64,000 bases of DNA from Kribbella antiqua (GTDB taxonomy: Bacteria; Actinomycetota; Actinomycetes; Propionibacteriales; Kribbellaceae), in the NCBI RefSeq assembly GCF_004345665.1, contig NZ_SLWR01000002.1, positions 1 to 64,000 on the forward strand, written 5' to 3'. The notes under the pieces are model-generated. The model saw only the letters and a program-made list of their open reading frames with translations. It made no database searches and was not told the origin of the DNA. Shown piece after piece: positions 25,350-33,556 of this stretch (position 1 is its first letter; each line of letters begins with the position of its first letter). A program made the translations under genes and the position numbers.

Positions 25350-27052
25350 CAATCCTGCAATCGTTCAATCTCGCGGAGGTGACGCTCGGACCCGGCCTGC
25401 TCTCGGACAAGGCCGGGCGGATGCTGGACCATCTCCGCGCGTACGACGCGGATCGCCTGCTCCGGGCGTTCCGGGAGAACGCGGGACTGCCGACTCCTTC
25501 GGTGCCGAGACCCGGTGGCTGGGAGGACCCAACTGGCGAGGCGAATGGGAACCTGCGCGGGCATTACACCGGACACTTCCTTTCCGCGCTCGCGCAGGCG
25601 TTCGCCGGCACGCGCGATCCGGCGTACGCCACGAAGCTGCGGTATCTCGTCGACGGGCTGGCTTCATGCCAGGAGGCTTCGGGGTACCTCGCGGCCTATC
25701 CGGAGAAGCAGTTCGTGCAGCTCGAGACGATGACCACAGCCGACTACACGGTCGTCTGGGCGCCGTACTACACCGCGCACAAACTGCTGAAAGGGCTGCT
25801 CGACACCTACCTCAGCATCGGCGACCTCCGAGCACTGGAACTCGCGGAGGGCATGTGCCGGTGGATGTTCGAACGCCTCCGACGGCTGCCTGCGGAGGTC
25901 CTCCAGCGGATGTGGTCATTGCATGGCAGCGGCGAGTACGGCGGCTTGGCCGAGACGCTGTGTGATCTGTACGGCGTAACGCGGGACCCGGACTGGGTGT
26001 CGTTCGGCCGGCTGCTCGATCTCGACGTACTGATCGATGCGTGTGCTGCCGGGCGGGACGTGCTGGACGGCGTACATGCCAATCAGCACATCCCGATTTT
26101 CACCGGGATGGTGCGTCTCTTCGAGGTGACGGGTGAGGTGCGGTATCTGCGGGCGGCGGTGAACTTCTGGGACCAGGTGGTTCCTGGGCGGATGTACAGC
26201 ATCGGCGGAACCAGCTCGCTCGAGTTCTGGGGAGCAGCGGGGTCAATCGCTGGGACGCTGAGCGAGACGAACGCTGAGACCTGCTGCACGCACAACTTGC
26301 TCAAGCTGAGCCGGTTGCTGTTCTTGCATCTCGGCGATCCGAAGTACCTGCATTACTACGAGCGTGCGCTCTACAACCAGATCCTTGGCTCCAAGCAGGA
26401 CGTCGTCTCCGCGGATCGACCGCTGACGACGTACTTCATCGGTCTGCTGCCTGGGTCTGTGCGGAACTATCTACCGAAGGACGGCGCGACGTGCTGCGAG
26501 GGCACCGGCCTGGAGAGCGCGACGAAGTATCAGGATTCCATCTACTTCCACGGCGCTGACGACCTCTACGTCAACCTGTACTGCGCCTCGTCGGTGCAGT
26601 GGGGCGGGGTGAGGGTTACCCAAACTACGAACTTCCCTTATGAGCAGGGCACGACGCTGACTGTCGAAGGCGGCGGCTCCTTCACACTGCATCTGCGTGT
26701 GCCGCCGTGGACCTCGATGCGGGCAGAGGTCAACGGTCAGCCTCTCGAGGTCGACTCTGGCGGATACCTGGCGATCTCCCGCGACTGGATGTCCGGAGAC
26801 ACTGTGCGGATTCATCTGCCGTTCTCCCTCCGCAGCGAGCCGACGCCCGACGATCCCACCTTGGCGTCGGTCTTCTACGGCCCCATCCACCTCGTTGCCC
26901 TCGACAACCGCCGTGACTACCTCCGGGCGGACCTCAGCATCTTCCGACCCATCCCCGGCAACCCCCTGCACTTCGACGCCAACGGCACCGAATTCGCCCC
27001 GTTCTTCGAGGGAACCACGCAGGCGTTCCACTCCTACATCAGGGTGCGGTAG
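25346..27052 (+). CDS. glycoside hydrolase family 127 beta-L-arabinofuranosidase (DUF1680)
   Basis: A 568-residue cytosolic enzyme expected to release L-arabinose from beta-linked arabinofuranosides such as those on hydroxyproline-rich plant glycoproteins. The zinc/thiolate site known from Bifidobacterium HypBA1 is conserved: E311 and C313 in AETCC, and C383-C384 in ATCCEG, with C383 the expected nucleophile. The start is TTG 25346, overlapping the stop of the binding-protein gene and preceded by GCGGAG, so the gene is coupled to the importer. No signal peptide is seen, consistent with import of arabinosides before hydrolysis. Confidence 0.92.
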   Translation: MTILQSFNLAEVTLGPGLLSDKAGRMLDHLRAYDADRLLRAFRENAGLPTPSVPRPGGWEDPTGEANGNLRGHYTGHFLSALAQAFAGTRDPAYATKLRYLVDGLASCQEASGYLAAYPEKQFVQLETMTTADYTVVWAPYYTAHKLLKGLLDTYLSIGDLRALELAEGMCRWMFERLRRLPAEVLQRMWSLHGSGEYGGLAETLCDLYGVTRDPDWVSFGRLLDLDVLIDACAAGRDVLDGVHANQHIPIFTGMVRLFEVTGEVRYLRAAVNFWDQVVPGRMYSIGGTSSLEFWGAAGSIAGTLSETNAETCCTHNLLKLSRLLFLHLGDPKYLHYYERALYNQILGSKQDVVSADRPLTTYFIGLLPGSVRNYLPKDGATCCEGTGLESATKYQDSIYFHGADDLYVNLYCASSVQWGGVRVTQTTNFPYEQGTTLTVEGGGSFTLHLRVPPWTSMRAEVNGQPLEVDSGGYLAISRDWMSGDTVRIHLPFSLRSEPTPDDPTLASVFYGPIHLVALDNRRDYLRADLSIFRPIPGNPLHFDANGTEFAPFFEGTTQAFHSYIRVR

Positions 27053-27511
27053 CCGCTGAGCTTCTGCCGTCTGGCGGCCGCGGTGTCGTTCCATCCGGCG
27101 ATGGTGATTCCGCGGGCTCCGCCGACGGCCAAGTTGCTTTAGCTGCAGGTGTTTCGCGTGAACCTGGTCGCGTGAAGTCGTCGGCCCTGGACGATCAGAG
27201 CCCAACCACAGACCGAGTACACCGCCTGGGGACCTGGCACACGTAAATAACCTGTCCCACGTCCCCAGTTGGTGTCCGCGGCATCGCGAGCAAACCCAGA
27301 TTCCCGCCATCCGGACGAACCGGACCACATCCTGGGCGATTCGCCGCTGGAGCCGGCGCCTGCCCCCGAGGCTTCGCCGAATCGTGGAAATGTGCTCCCG
27401 ACACGCGCGGAATCGTTCCAAAATCCACGACTCGATGAGCCCTCCGCGACGGTTCCGCTATCCGGCGCCAACCCACCAACCGTCCGCTCTCAGGACTCGA
27501 CGCACCCTCAA

Positions 27512-27577
27512 CCGATAGCGGGTTATGTGATCGATAGCCCTCTGATAACCGCCAGCGGTCAAATAGCCCGCTATCGG
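27512..27577. repeat. 11-bp inverted repeat with an overlapping inner hairpin
   Basis: CCGATAGCGGG (27512-27522) and CCCGCTATCGG (27567-27577) are exact reverse complements 44 bases apart. Inside, GGTTAT (27521-27526) pairs with ATAACC (27545-27550), overlapping the left arm, so two exclusive hairpins are possible. The word ATAGC recurs across the segment. The function is unknown. Confidence 0.6.
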
Positions 27578-27720
27578 GCATGGCCCGGCCGGTGCCGGAA
27601 AGTCGGCGTCGGCAACGGCATCCGCCTCCCGCTCACCACAACCACCCCGCCCAGGCCGACCTCCCCCGCAACCAGCTCCCATCACCGGATCCACCTCGGG
27701 CCGCGACCAGCTTCAGGCTG

Positions 27721-27796
27721 GAACCACCTCCACGCACCGGAACCACCCCAACGCACCGGACCTACCTCCACGCACCAGAACCACCCCCGGCATGCG
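27721..27796. repeat. 19-bp minisatellite, about four units
   Basis: Units begin at 27721, 27740, 27759 and 27778. The first three share the pattern GA(A/C)C(C/T)ACC-N3-ACGCACC(G/A) and the fourth is degenerate. The repeats are directly adjacent, unlike CRISPR repeats, which are separated by unique spacers. Confidence 0.75.
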
Positions 27797-28047
27797 ACCA
27801 CTCAGGTGTGCTGCTCCGGACCAGCACACTCCCGCAGCCCGGACCGCGCCCCCACATCACCTCGTCCCTCCCGAAGCCGACCCGCCGACCCCACCCGCAC
27901 CAGCGGGAGCCGCCCCGTCATCACCTCCATCGCCGGAGCCCTTCCCCTGGCATCACCTCGCACTACCGGGACCTTGCATCGGCATCGGCTGGGCTCGTTG
28001 CGGCCGCTGACCGCACCAACGCCGGCGCCGGCTCCGTTGTATTGGGG

Positions 28048-28761
28048 TTAGTGGGTGGAAAGCCACGTTTTTAGGAGGTCGATGAAGAGGTGGGGGTGTT
28101 GTTGGTGGAGGTAGTGGGTGGTGCCGGGCCAGACGGTGATGGTGGAGCCGGGGGGCCACGGGATGGAGCGGGCGAAGGTGGCGGCGTGTTCGGTGGAGTA
28201 GAGGCTCAGGCAGGGTTGGTGGATGGTGGGGAGGAATGCTCTGGTCGCCGGCCGTGCGCCGATGCTGCCGTGGGCTAGGTACATCGACTCGTAGAGGTCG
28301 GCGAGTACGGCGCCTGGTGTGCGGGCCATCTGAGCTCGGGCCTGCTGATGGAGGGGGCTGTTTTCGAGGCCGGCGAAAGCGCGGTCCACGAAGTCGACGC
28401 CGGCCGCGGTGCCGCGGGTGCGGAGGTCGGCCAGTACGGCGGGAGCTCCGGCCATCTCGGCGTCGTCGGCGCCGTACGCCGGGTCGATCACGACGAGCGC
28501 TTGGACCAGCGACGGATGCTGTACGGCGAGCCGCGCGACAACCTGGCCACCCATGGAGTGGCCGATAGCAACGACCGGTTCATCGAGCTGTCCGGCGAGA
28601 TCGCCGACCAGCCGATCGATGGTCAAGCCTGATTCCTCCGCCCGTTCACCGTGCCCGGGAAGGTCGGGCGCCAGCACCTCCGCCTGCGGGGCGAGTAGGG
28701 CGGTGATCGGGTCCCAGGAGTGGTGGTTGGCTCCCCAGCCGTGGGCCAGGAGGAGTTTCAT
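28048..28761 (-). CDS. alpha/beta fold hydrolase
   Basis: A 237-residue cytosolic serine hydrolase. It shows LLLAHGWGANHHSWDP near the N-terminus, the nucleophile elbow GHSMGG, an Asp in VIDPAYG and a C-terminal His in WPGTTHYLHQ. It begins one base after the stop of the LLM oxidoreductase gene, so the two are likely co-transcribed. The substrate is unknown. Confidence 0.9.
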   Translation of the reverse strand: MKLLLAHGWGANHHSWDPITALLAPQAEVLAPDLPGHGERAEESGLTIDRLVGDLAGQLDEPVVAIGHSMGGQVVARLAVQHPSLVQALVVIDPAYGADDAEMAGAPAVLADLRTRGTAAGVDFVDRAFAGLENSPLHQQARAQMARTPGAVLADLYESMYLAHGSIGARPATRAFLPTIHQPCLSLYSTEHAATFARSIPWPPGSTITVWPGTTHYLHQQHPHLFIDLLKTWLSTH

Positions 28762-28762
28762 G

Positions 28763-29557
28763 TTAGGCGTCCAGCGGCTTGGTGAGGTTTCGGAATCTTG
28801 TCATTCGGTGGAGGACGCCTTGTTCGTCGCCGAAGGATACGGCGAGGGTTTCGGCGCCGGCGTCGGCTAGTTCGAAGGCTTGCCTGAGGGTGGAGTCCAG
28901 CTCGGGCTCTCCCCCGGACCAATTGAGCCGCGTGCCTACCTTTACGGGTCGAGAGCTAAGGGACCGCAGTCGGGTGACCGCCGCGGCGAAGGCTGGGCCG
29001 TCGAGGCCCAGGCCTTGCCATTCGTCGCCGAAGCGCGCCGCACGCCTGAGTGCGGGAGTCGTCGTGCCGCCGATCATGATCGGGAGGGGCGCGCGGAGTT
29101 TGGGCTCGAAGACACCGCCGCGGTCCTCGCCTGCGAAGAGGCCGCGGATGATGTCGAGACCTTCGTCCGTCCGCCGGCCCCGCTCCTCGAACGACGCGCC
29201 CACGGCGGCGAACTCGGTCGCGTCCCATCCCGCACCGACCCCGAGGATGACGCGCTCGCCCGACAGCCGATGCAGCGTCGCCGCCTGCTTGGCGACGGCA
29301 AAAGGACTGCGCATCGGCAACACCAGCACGGAGGTACCGAGCCGGATCCGCGTCGTGCGAGCCGCGAGGAACCCGATCGTCACCAGTGGCTCGTACACAC
29401 CGCCGTACGTCGGGCCGAACTCTCCCGGCGGCAGCAGATGATCAGGCAACCACGCCGTACCGTAGCCAAGGTCCTCCGCAGCCACGGCCAGTTCGACCAG
29501 CCGTTCGGGCGGCATCGTCGCTGATTCGTCGGGCAGCACCACCTGAAGCTCAACCAT
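28763..29557 (-). CDS. LLM class F420-dependent oxidoreductase
   Basis: A luciferase-like (beta/alpha)8 enzyme of 264 residues of the type that uses reduced F420 or flavin. Characteristic elements are VELAVAAEDLGYGTAWLPDHLL, TRIRLGTSVLVLPMRSPFAVAKQAATL, RVILGVGAGW and the later GGTTTPALRRAAR. It lies 18 bases downstream of the LacI gene and one base upstream of the hydrolase gene, on the same strand. The substrate cannot be assigned. Confidence 0.9.
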   Translation of the reverse strand: MVELQVVLPDESATMPPERLVELAVAAEDLGYGTAWLPDHLLPPGEFGPTYGGVYEPLVTIGFLAARTTRIRLGTSVLVLPMRSPFAVAKQAATLHRLSGERVILGVGAGWDATEFAAVGASFEERGRRTDEGLDIIRGLFAGEDRGGVFEPKLRAPLPIMIGGTTTPALRRAARFGDEWQGLGLDGPAFAAAVTRLRSLSSRPVKVGTRLNWSGGEPELDSTLRQAFELADAGAETLAVSFGDEQGVLHRMTRFRNLTKPLDA

Positions 29558-29575
29558 GCGCTCGACGCTATCCCC

Positions 29576-30604
29576 TCACCGGCGCGCCCTCACCGGACCG
29601 GTCGAATCGCGGATGACCAGCGACGGCGTCGCGACCGACGTAGGCACCTCGCGTACGCCGGCCAGCAGCCGAGCAAGCGCGTCGAACGACCGCGCCCCCA
29701 GGTCGTGAAAGTCCTGCCGCACAGTCGTCAGCGCCGGCCGAAGCATCTCGACGTACGGCTGATCGTCGAACCCGGCCACCGAGATGTCCTCCGGCACCCG
29801 CACGCCGCAGTCCAGCAGAGCCCGCAGCACACCCGCCGCGATGTCGTCGCTGCCGCACAGTACGGCGGTGACGTCGCGCCGTTTGGCGATCTGCTTGCCC
29901 CAGTCGTACCCGCTGCGTGGCTCCCAGGTCGCATGCATGACGTCGGGGATCTTCGCGCCGGCCGACTTCAGCGCCGCCCGCCAGCCCTCGGTCCGCCCGG
30001 AGTGCTTCCCCATCGTCGGACCGGCGACGTGATGCACAGTCTTGTGCCCCAAACTCAGCAGGTACGACGTGACTTCGCGACCACCGGCCCGCTCGTCGAT
30101 CAACGCGTACGCACGCGGTCCGGTACGACGGGATCCGCCGCCGGCAACCACGGTCGGCACGGTCGACGGCATCGCCTCGATCGCGGCAAGGCCGGCCCGG
30201 TCGAACTCCAGCACGATCACTCCCGCGACCGGCTGCACCAGCACTTGGTCGATCGTCGCGGTCACGGCGTCCGGCTCGGCCGAGTCGATCACCGTGATGC
30301 CGACGTCCATCGACGCCGTGCGGGCCCCGTGGGCGATGCCTTCGAGGGTGTTCGCGTAGCCGTAGCTCGCCGTACTGCCGGAGATCACCGAAACCAGGGA
30401 GCGCCGGCCGGACACGAGCATGCGCGCGGCACCATTCGGCCGGTAGCCGATCTTGTCGATCGCGCGGCGGACTCGCTGCTCCACCTCCGCGCTGACTGGC
30501 TTCGAGCCCGTGAGCACCCGCGACACCGTCGGCACGGAGACGCCCGCGATCCGCGCCACATCACCGAGGACGGGCGCGCGCTTGGTCCGCGAAGTCGTTG
30601 CCAT
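29576..30604 (-). CDS. LacI family transcriptional regulator, probable repressor of the alpha-galactosidase regulon
   Basis: A 342-residue repressor with the helix-turn-helix and hinge VLGDVARIAGVSVPTVSRVLTGSKPVSAEVEQRV, and a ligand domain ending SVAGFDDQPYVEMLRPALTTVRQDF. ATG 30604 begins the recognisable protein. No good ribosome binding site precedes it, while a TATCAT box ends seven bases upstream, so it may be translated from a leaderless mRNA. Divergent from the alpha-galactosidase gene with an operator-like site between them; the same motif occurs before the secreted-protein and importer genes at 21.7 kb, so all may be its targets (inference). Confidence 0.92.
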   Translation of the reverse strand: MATTSRTKRAPVLGDVARIAGVSVPTVSRVLTGSKPVSAEVEQRVRRAIDKIGYRPNGAARMLVSGRRSLVSVISGSTASYGYANTLEGIAHGARTASMDVGITVIDSAEPDAVTATIDQVLVQPVAGVIVLEFDRAGLAAIEAMPSTVPTVVAGGGSRRTGPRAYALIDERAGGREVTSYLLSLGHKTVHHVAGPTMGKHSGRTEGWRAALKSAGAKIPDVMHATWEPRSGYDWGKQIAKRRDVTAVLCGSDDIAAGVLRALLDCGVRVPEDISVAGFDDQPYVEMLRPALTTVRQDFHDLGARSFDALARLLAGVREVPTSVATPSLVIRDSTGPVRARR

Positions 30605-30660
30605 ACAGGGATGATAGCGATTTCCTGCCAAGACACCAGGTGCCCTTCCACAGCGGTCGA

Positions 30661-30674
30661 TGATAACGTTTTCC
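30661..30674. promoter_or_regulatory. LacI-type operator TGATAACGTTTTCC
   Basis: An imperfect 14-base palindrome with central CG located 33-46 bases upstream of the alpha-galactosidase start and 57 bases from the divergent LacI gene. It closely matches the site at 21662-21675. Confidence 0.62.
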
Positions 30675-30706
30675 CCACCCGAAGACGTGTGAGGCGGTGT
30701 CACGAC

Positions 30707-32770
30707 ATGAGTGTTCCGGTCTTTCAGTGGGGCAACGACGCTCTGCGCCTGCACATCGCCCATGGCGATCAGCTACCACCACGCCTGCTGGCGTTGACCC
30801 TTCCCGACGATCCGGAGCCGGATATCGGCGCCTGCCTGCGGTCTGCGCTGCCCGTGATCGAGATCGCGTTGGCCGGCAGTGGACGCCACGGCACGTCCGG
30901 CAAACGGCACATCGACGGACTCGCGGCCCAACGACTCCGCCTGGTCACATGGCAGCAGTACGTCGAGGACGACGTACACCGGCTGCGGCTCGATCTCACC
31001 GATCCGGACAACGGCCTCGACGTCAAAGTCCACTACGCTCTGGCCGGCCCGACACTCCACACTTGGGCGGAGATCAGCACCACGCAGCCCGTTGTACTGG
31101 ACTATGTGTCCAGCCTGACGCTCTCCGGGCTCGGGCAAGGGCTGCGATGGGAAGACGAGCTGGCTCTGTGGCACGCGGCGAATCCGTGGAGCGGTGAGTT
31201 CCGCTGGCGTCGCGCAACGCTCGCCGAGCTCGGGCTGTACGACGTCGGCATGGTCGACTACGACCAGACCGGGTCGAAGAACCGCATCGCCATGACGAGC
31301 ACCGGCAGCTGGTCAACGTCAGAGCGGCTGCCGATGGGCATCCTCGAGGACTTGCGGACCGGCCGGATGCTCGCTTGGCAGATCGAACACAACGGAGCCT
31401 GGCACTACGAGCTCGGCGACCGCTACGGCGCGGTGTATCTGACGGCATCCGGTCCGACCGCTGCCGAACATCAGTGGTCCCAGCGACTCGAACCTGGCGA
31501 GACCTTCCGCACCGTCCCTGCTGCGATTGCGCTGGGCAGCAATATCGAGCAGATCGCCGCTGCGTTCACCGCGCACCGCCGGCGGATCCGGCGACCGCAA
31601 CGCGACAATCCGATTGTCTACAACGACTTCCTCAACGGCTTGATGGCTGACCCGACCACCGAACGCGAGCTGCCGCTGATCGAAGCCGCGGCGGACCTCG
31701 GCGCGGAGATCTTCTGTATCGATGCCGGCTGGTACGACGACGAGCGCGGCGGCTGGTGGGACGCGGTCGGCGAATGGCGGCCGTCAGTCAACCGGTTCCC
31801 CGACGGCGGACTGGCGGCGGTGATCGACCGAATCCGAAAGGCGGGGATGCGTCCGGGGCTCTGGCTGGAGCCTGAGGTAGTCGGCGTACGAAGTCCGGTC
31901 GCGCGGTCGCTGCCGGATGAGGCCTTCTTCCAGCGAGACGGCCAGCGACTGACCGAGTGGGGTCGTCATCAGCTCGACCTGCGTCATCCGGCGGCGAAGG
32001 CACATGTGGATGCTGTCGTGGACCGGCTGATGGCGGAGTTCGACCTGGCGTATCTGAAGCTGGACTACAACATCGACATTGGCCCAGGCACCGACGTCAG
32101 GGGAAGCGTGGGCGCCGGGCTGCTCGAACACAACCGTGCGTACCTCGCGTGGGTCGGCGAACTGATGGATCGCTACCCGACTCTCACCATCGAGGGCTGT
32201 TCGGCCGGCGGCAGCCGGACCGACGGCGCGTCCGGAGCTGTGTTCTCGATCCAGTCGCTCACCGATCAGCAGAACTTCCGCCTGATGCCTCCGATCTCCG
32301 CCGCCTCTCCCTTGGCGATCAGCCCCGAACAGGCCGGCGTCTGGTCGTCAGTCGACGGCTCGATGAGCAACGAGGATCTCGCCTTCTCTCTCATCACGAG
32401 CCTGTTGTTTCGCGTCCACCTCGCCGGTCGCATCGACACCCTCACCCCAGCCCAACGGACGATCGTCCGCGACGGCCTCACGACCTACCACGAGCTCCGG
32501 TCAACGATCGGCACAGGTACGACGTTCTGGCCGCTCGGCCTCCCCGGCTGGCGCGACGACTGGATCGCGGTCGGCCGGCGTACGACGGACGAGTTGTTGC
32601 TTGCGGTCTGGCGGCGCGGGGGCGATGCGAAGATCACCATCCCGTTGCCTGAGGCACGCGATGCCGAAGTGGTCTACCCGCGCTGGGGTGGCGAACTTCT
32701 CACCGTGCTGCCCGGTGCTCTCGAGATCGCCCTGCCGCCCAACTCGGCCCGGCTACTCCGGCTGAAGTGA
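30707..32770 (+). CDS. glycoside hydrolase family 36 alpha-galactosidase
   Basis: A 687-residue cytosolic enzyme that removes alpha-linked galactose from raffinose-type or galactomannan oligosaccharides. The N-terminal beta-sandwich (1-290) is followed by the TIM barrel with FCIDAGWYDDERGGWWDAVGEW, PGLWLEPE, the nucleophile D453 in KLDYN, the GCSAGGSRTD segment and the probable acid/base D520 in SLTDQQNF. The C-terminal domain ends ALPPNSARLLRLK. Upstream reading frame beyond ATG 30707 overlaps the divergent regulator and is not coding. The 3' end overlaps the convergent lyase gene by 18 bases. Confidence 0.94.
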   Translation: MSVPVFQWGNDALRLHIAHGDQLPPRLLALTLPDDPEPDIGACLRSALPVIEIALAGSGRHGTSGKRHIDGLAAQRLRLVTWQQYVEDDVHRLRLDLTDPDNGLDVKVHYALAGPTLHTWAEISTTQPVVLDYVSSLTLSGLGQGLRWEDELALWHAANPWSGEFRWRRATLAELGLYDVGMVDYDQTGSKNRIAMTSTGSWSTSERLPMGILEDLRTGRMLAWQIEHNGAWHYELGDRYGAVYLTASGPTAAEHQWSQRLEPGETFRTVPAAIALGSNIEQIAAAFTAHRRRIRRPQRDNPIVYNDFLNGLMADPTTERELPLIEAAADLGAEIFCIDAGWYDDERGGWWDAVGEWRPSVNRFPDGGLAAVIDRIRKAGMRPGLWLEPEVVGVRSPVARSLPDEAFFQRDGQRLTEWGRHQLDLRHPAAKAHVDAVVDRLMAEFDLAYLKLDYNIDIGPGTDVRGSVGAGLLEHNRAYLAWVGELMDRYPTLTIEGCSAGGSRTDGASGAVFSIQSLTDQQNFRLMPPISAASPLAISPEQAGVWSSVDGSMSNEDLAFSLITSLLFRVHLAGRIDTLTPAQRTIVRDGLTTYHELRSTIGTGTTFWPLGLPGWRDDWIAVGRRTTDELLLAVWRRGGDAKITIPLPEARDAEVVYPRWGGELLTVLPGALEIALPPNSARLLRLK

Positions 32771-33556
32771 GCGGGGTGGATGCCCGATGTAGGTCGGGAT
32801 CACGCCCCGAGGGATCGGCCCCTTGATGCGCCGGCCTTCCAGCTGCTGCTCACGAGCATGCGCGAGCAGTCCGACCGAGCGGGACACGATGAAGAATCCA
32901 CGCGCCAGCTCTGCCGGTAGGCCGAGCTCGGCGTAAATGGTTGCCGTCGCACCATCGACATTCATCGGGATCGGTTTGGAGCCCTCGGCAAGCACCGTCT
33001 CCAGTGCCAGCGCGACCTCCAGGTGCCGCCCCTCAACGGTGCCGTCGGCAACGGCGTCCTCGACCGCCTTGATCAACGGATCACGCCGAGGATCGCGCGG
33101 ATGCCACCGATGACCGAACCCAGGGATATACGCCTGCCGAGCCTTGTACGACGCAACCAGCTCACGCGCGGCGGCCTCCGGCGACGTTCCCAAGTCAACC
33201 GTCGCTCGCAGCTCGTACAGCATCTCCAGACATTGTTGCCCAGCGCCACCATGCACATCGCCCAGCAGGTTGACCCCGGTCGCGATCGCGTTGTTCAACG
33301 CGAGCCCGCACGACGCCGCCATCCGGGTCGCCGCGATCGAGGGCGCCTGCGGACCGTGGTCGACCCCTGCGACCAGCGTCTGCTCGAGCAGCGAGGCCTG
33401 CCGAGCCGTCGGGAGTTCACCACGAACCATCAGCCAGATCATCTGCGGGAAGCTGACCGCCCCGATCAGCTCTTCGATCGCATACCCGTGGAACCGGATC
33501 ACTCCCGGCCCGATGTCGGAGATCCCAGTGGCCCACCAATCAGCGGTCTCGGTCAT
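32753..33556 (-). CDS. citryl-CoA lyase-like protein (short citrate synthase fold)
   Basis: A 267-residue member of the citrate synthase superfamily, far shorter than true citrate synthases (about 430). The catalytic set is conserved: H102 in DVHGGAG, H149 in GFGHRWHP and D201 in MNVDGA. Proteins of this size are annotated as citryl-CoA lyases, which split an acyl-CoA into acetyl-CoA and an oxo-acid. Its start overlaps the stop of a CaiB-type CoA-transferase gene (ATGA), so the likely scheme is activation of a hydroxy-acid to its CoA ester followed by aldol cleavage. The acid (citrate, citramalate or other) is not known. Confidence 0.85.
   Translation of the reverse strand: MTETADWWATGISDIGPGVIRFHGYAIEELIGAVSFPQMIWLMVRGELPTARQASLLEQTLVAGVDHGPQAPSIAATRMAASCGLALNNAIATGVNLLGDVHGGAGQQCLEMLYELRATVDLGTSPEAAARELVASYKARQAYIPGFGHRWHPRDPRRDPLIKAVEDAVADGTVEGRHLEVALALETVLAEGSKPIPMNVDGATATIYAELGLPAELARGFFIVSRSVGLLAHAREQQLEGRRIKGPIPRGVIPTYIGHPPRSLQPE

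Larger units (their letters stand above)
27053..28047. other. 995-base stretch without a supportable gene
   Basis: No frame here gives a protein I can recognise. The right half reads as low-complexity Pro/Thr/His sequence in every frame, and base composition shifts to runs of CCACC. It holds an inverted repeat and a 19-bp minisatellite listed separately. Gene order (an operon end on the left, the terminus of a hydrolase gene on the right) suggests an old insertion or decayed gene. Confidence 0.6.

Noticed and set aside
27721..27796. Possible CRISPR array
   Set aside because: The units are directly adjacent at 19 bases with no unique spacers, and no cas genes are present.
27269..28051. Pro/Thr-rich open frame in the 27-28 kb island
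   Set aside because: Composition follows the CCACC repeats; no start site, signal peptide or similarity supports it.
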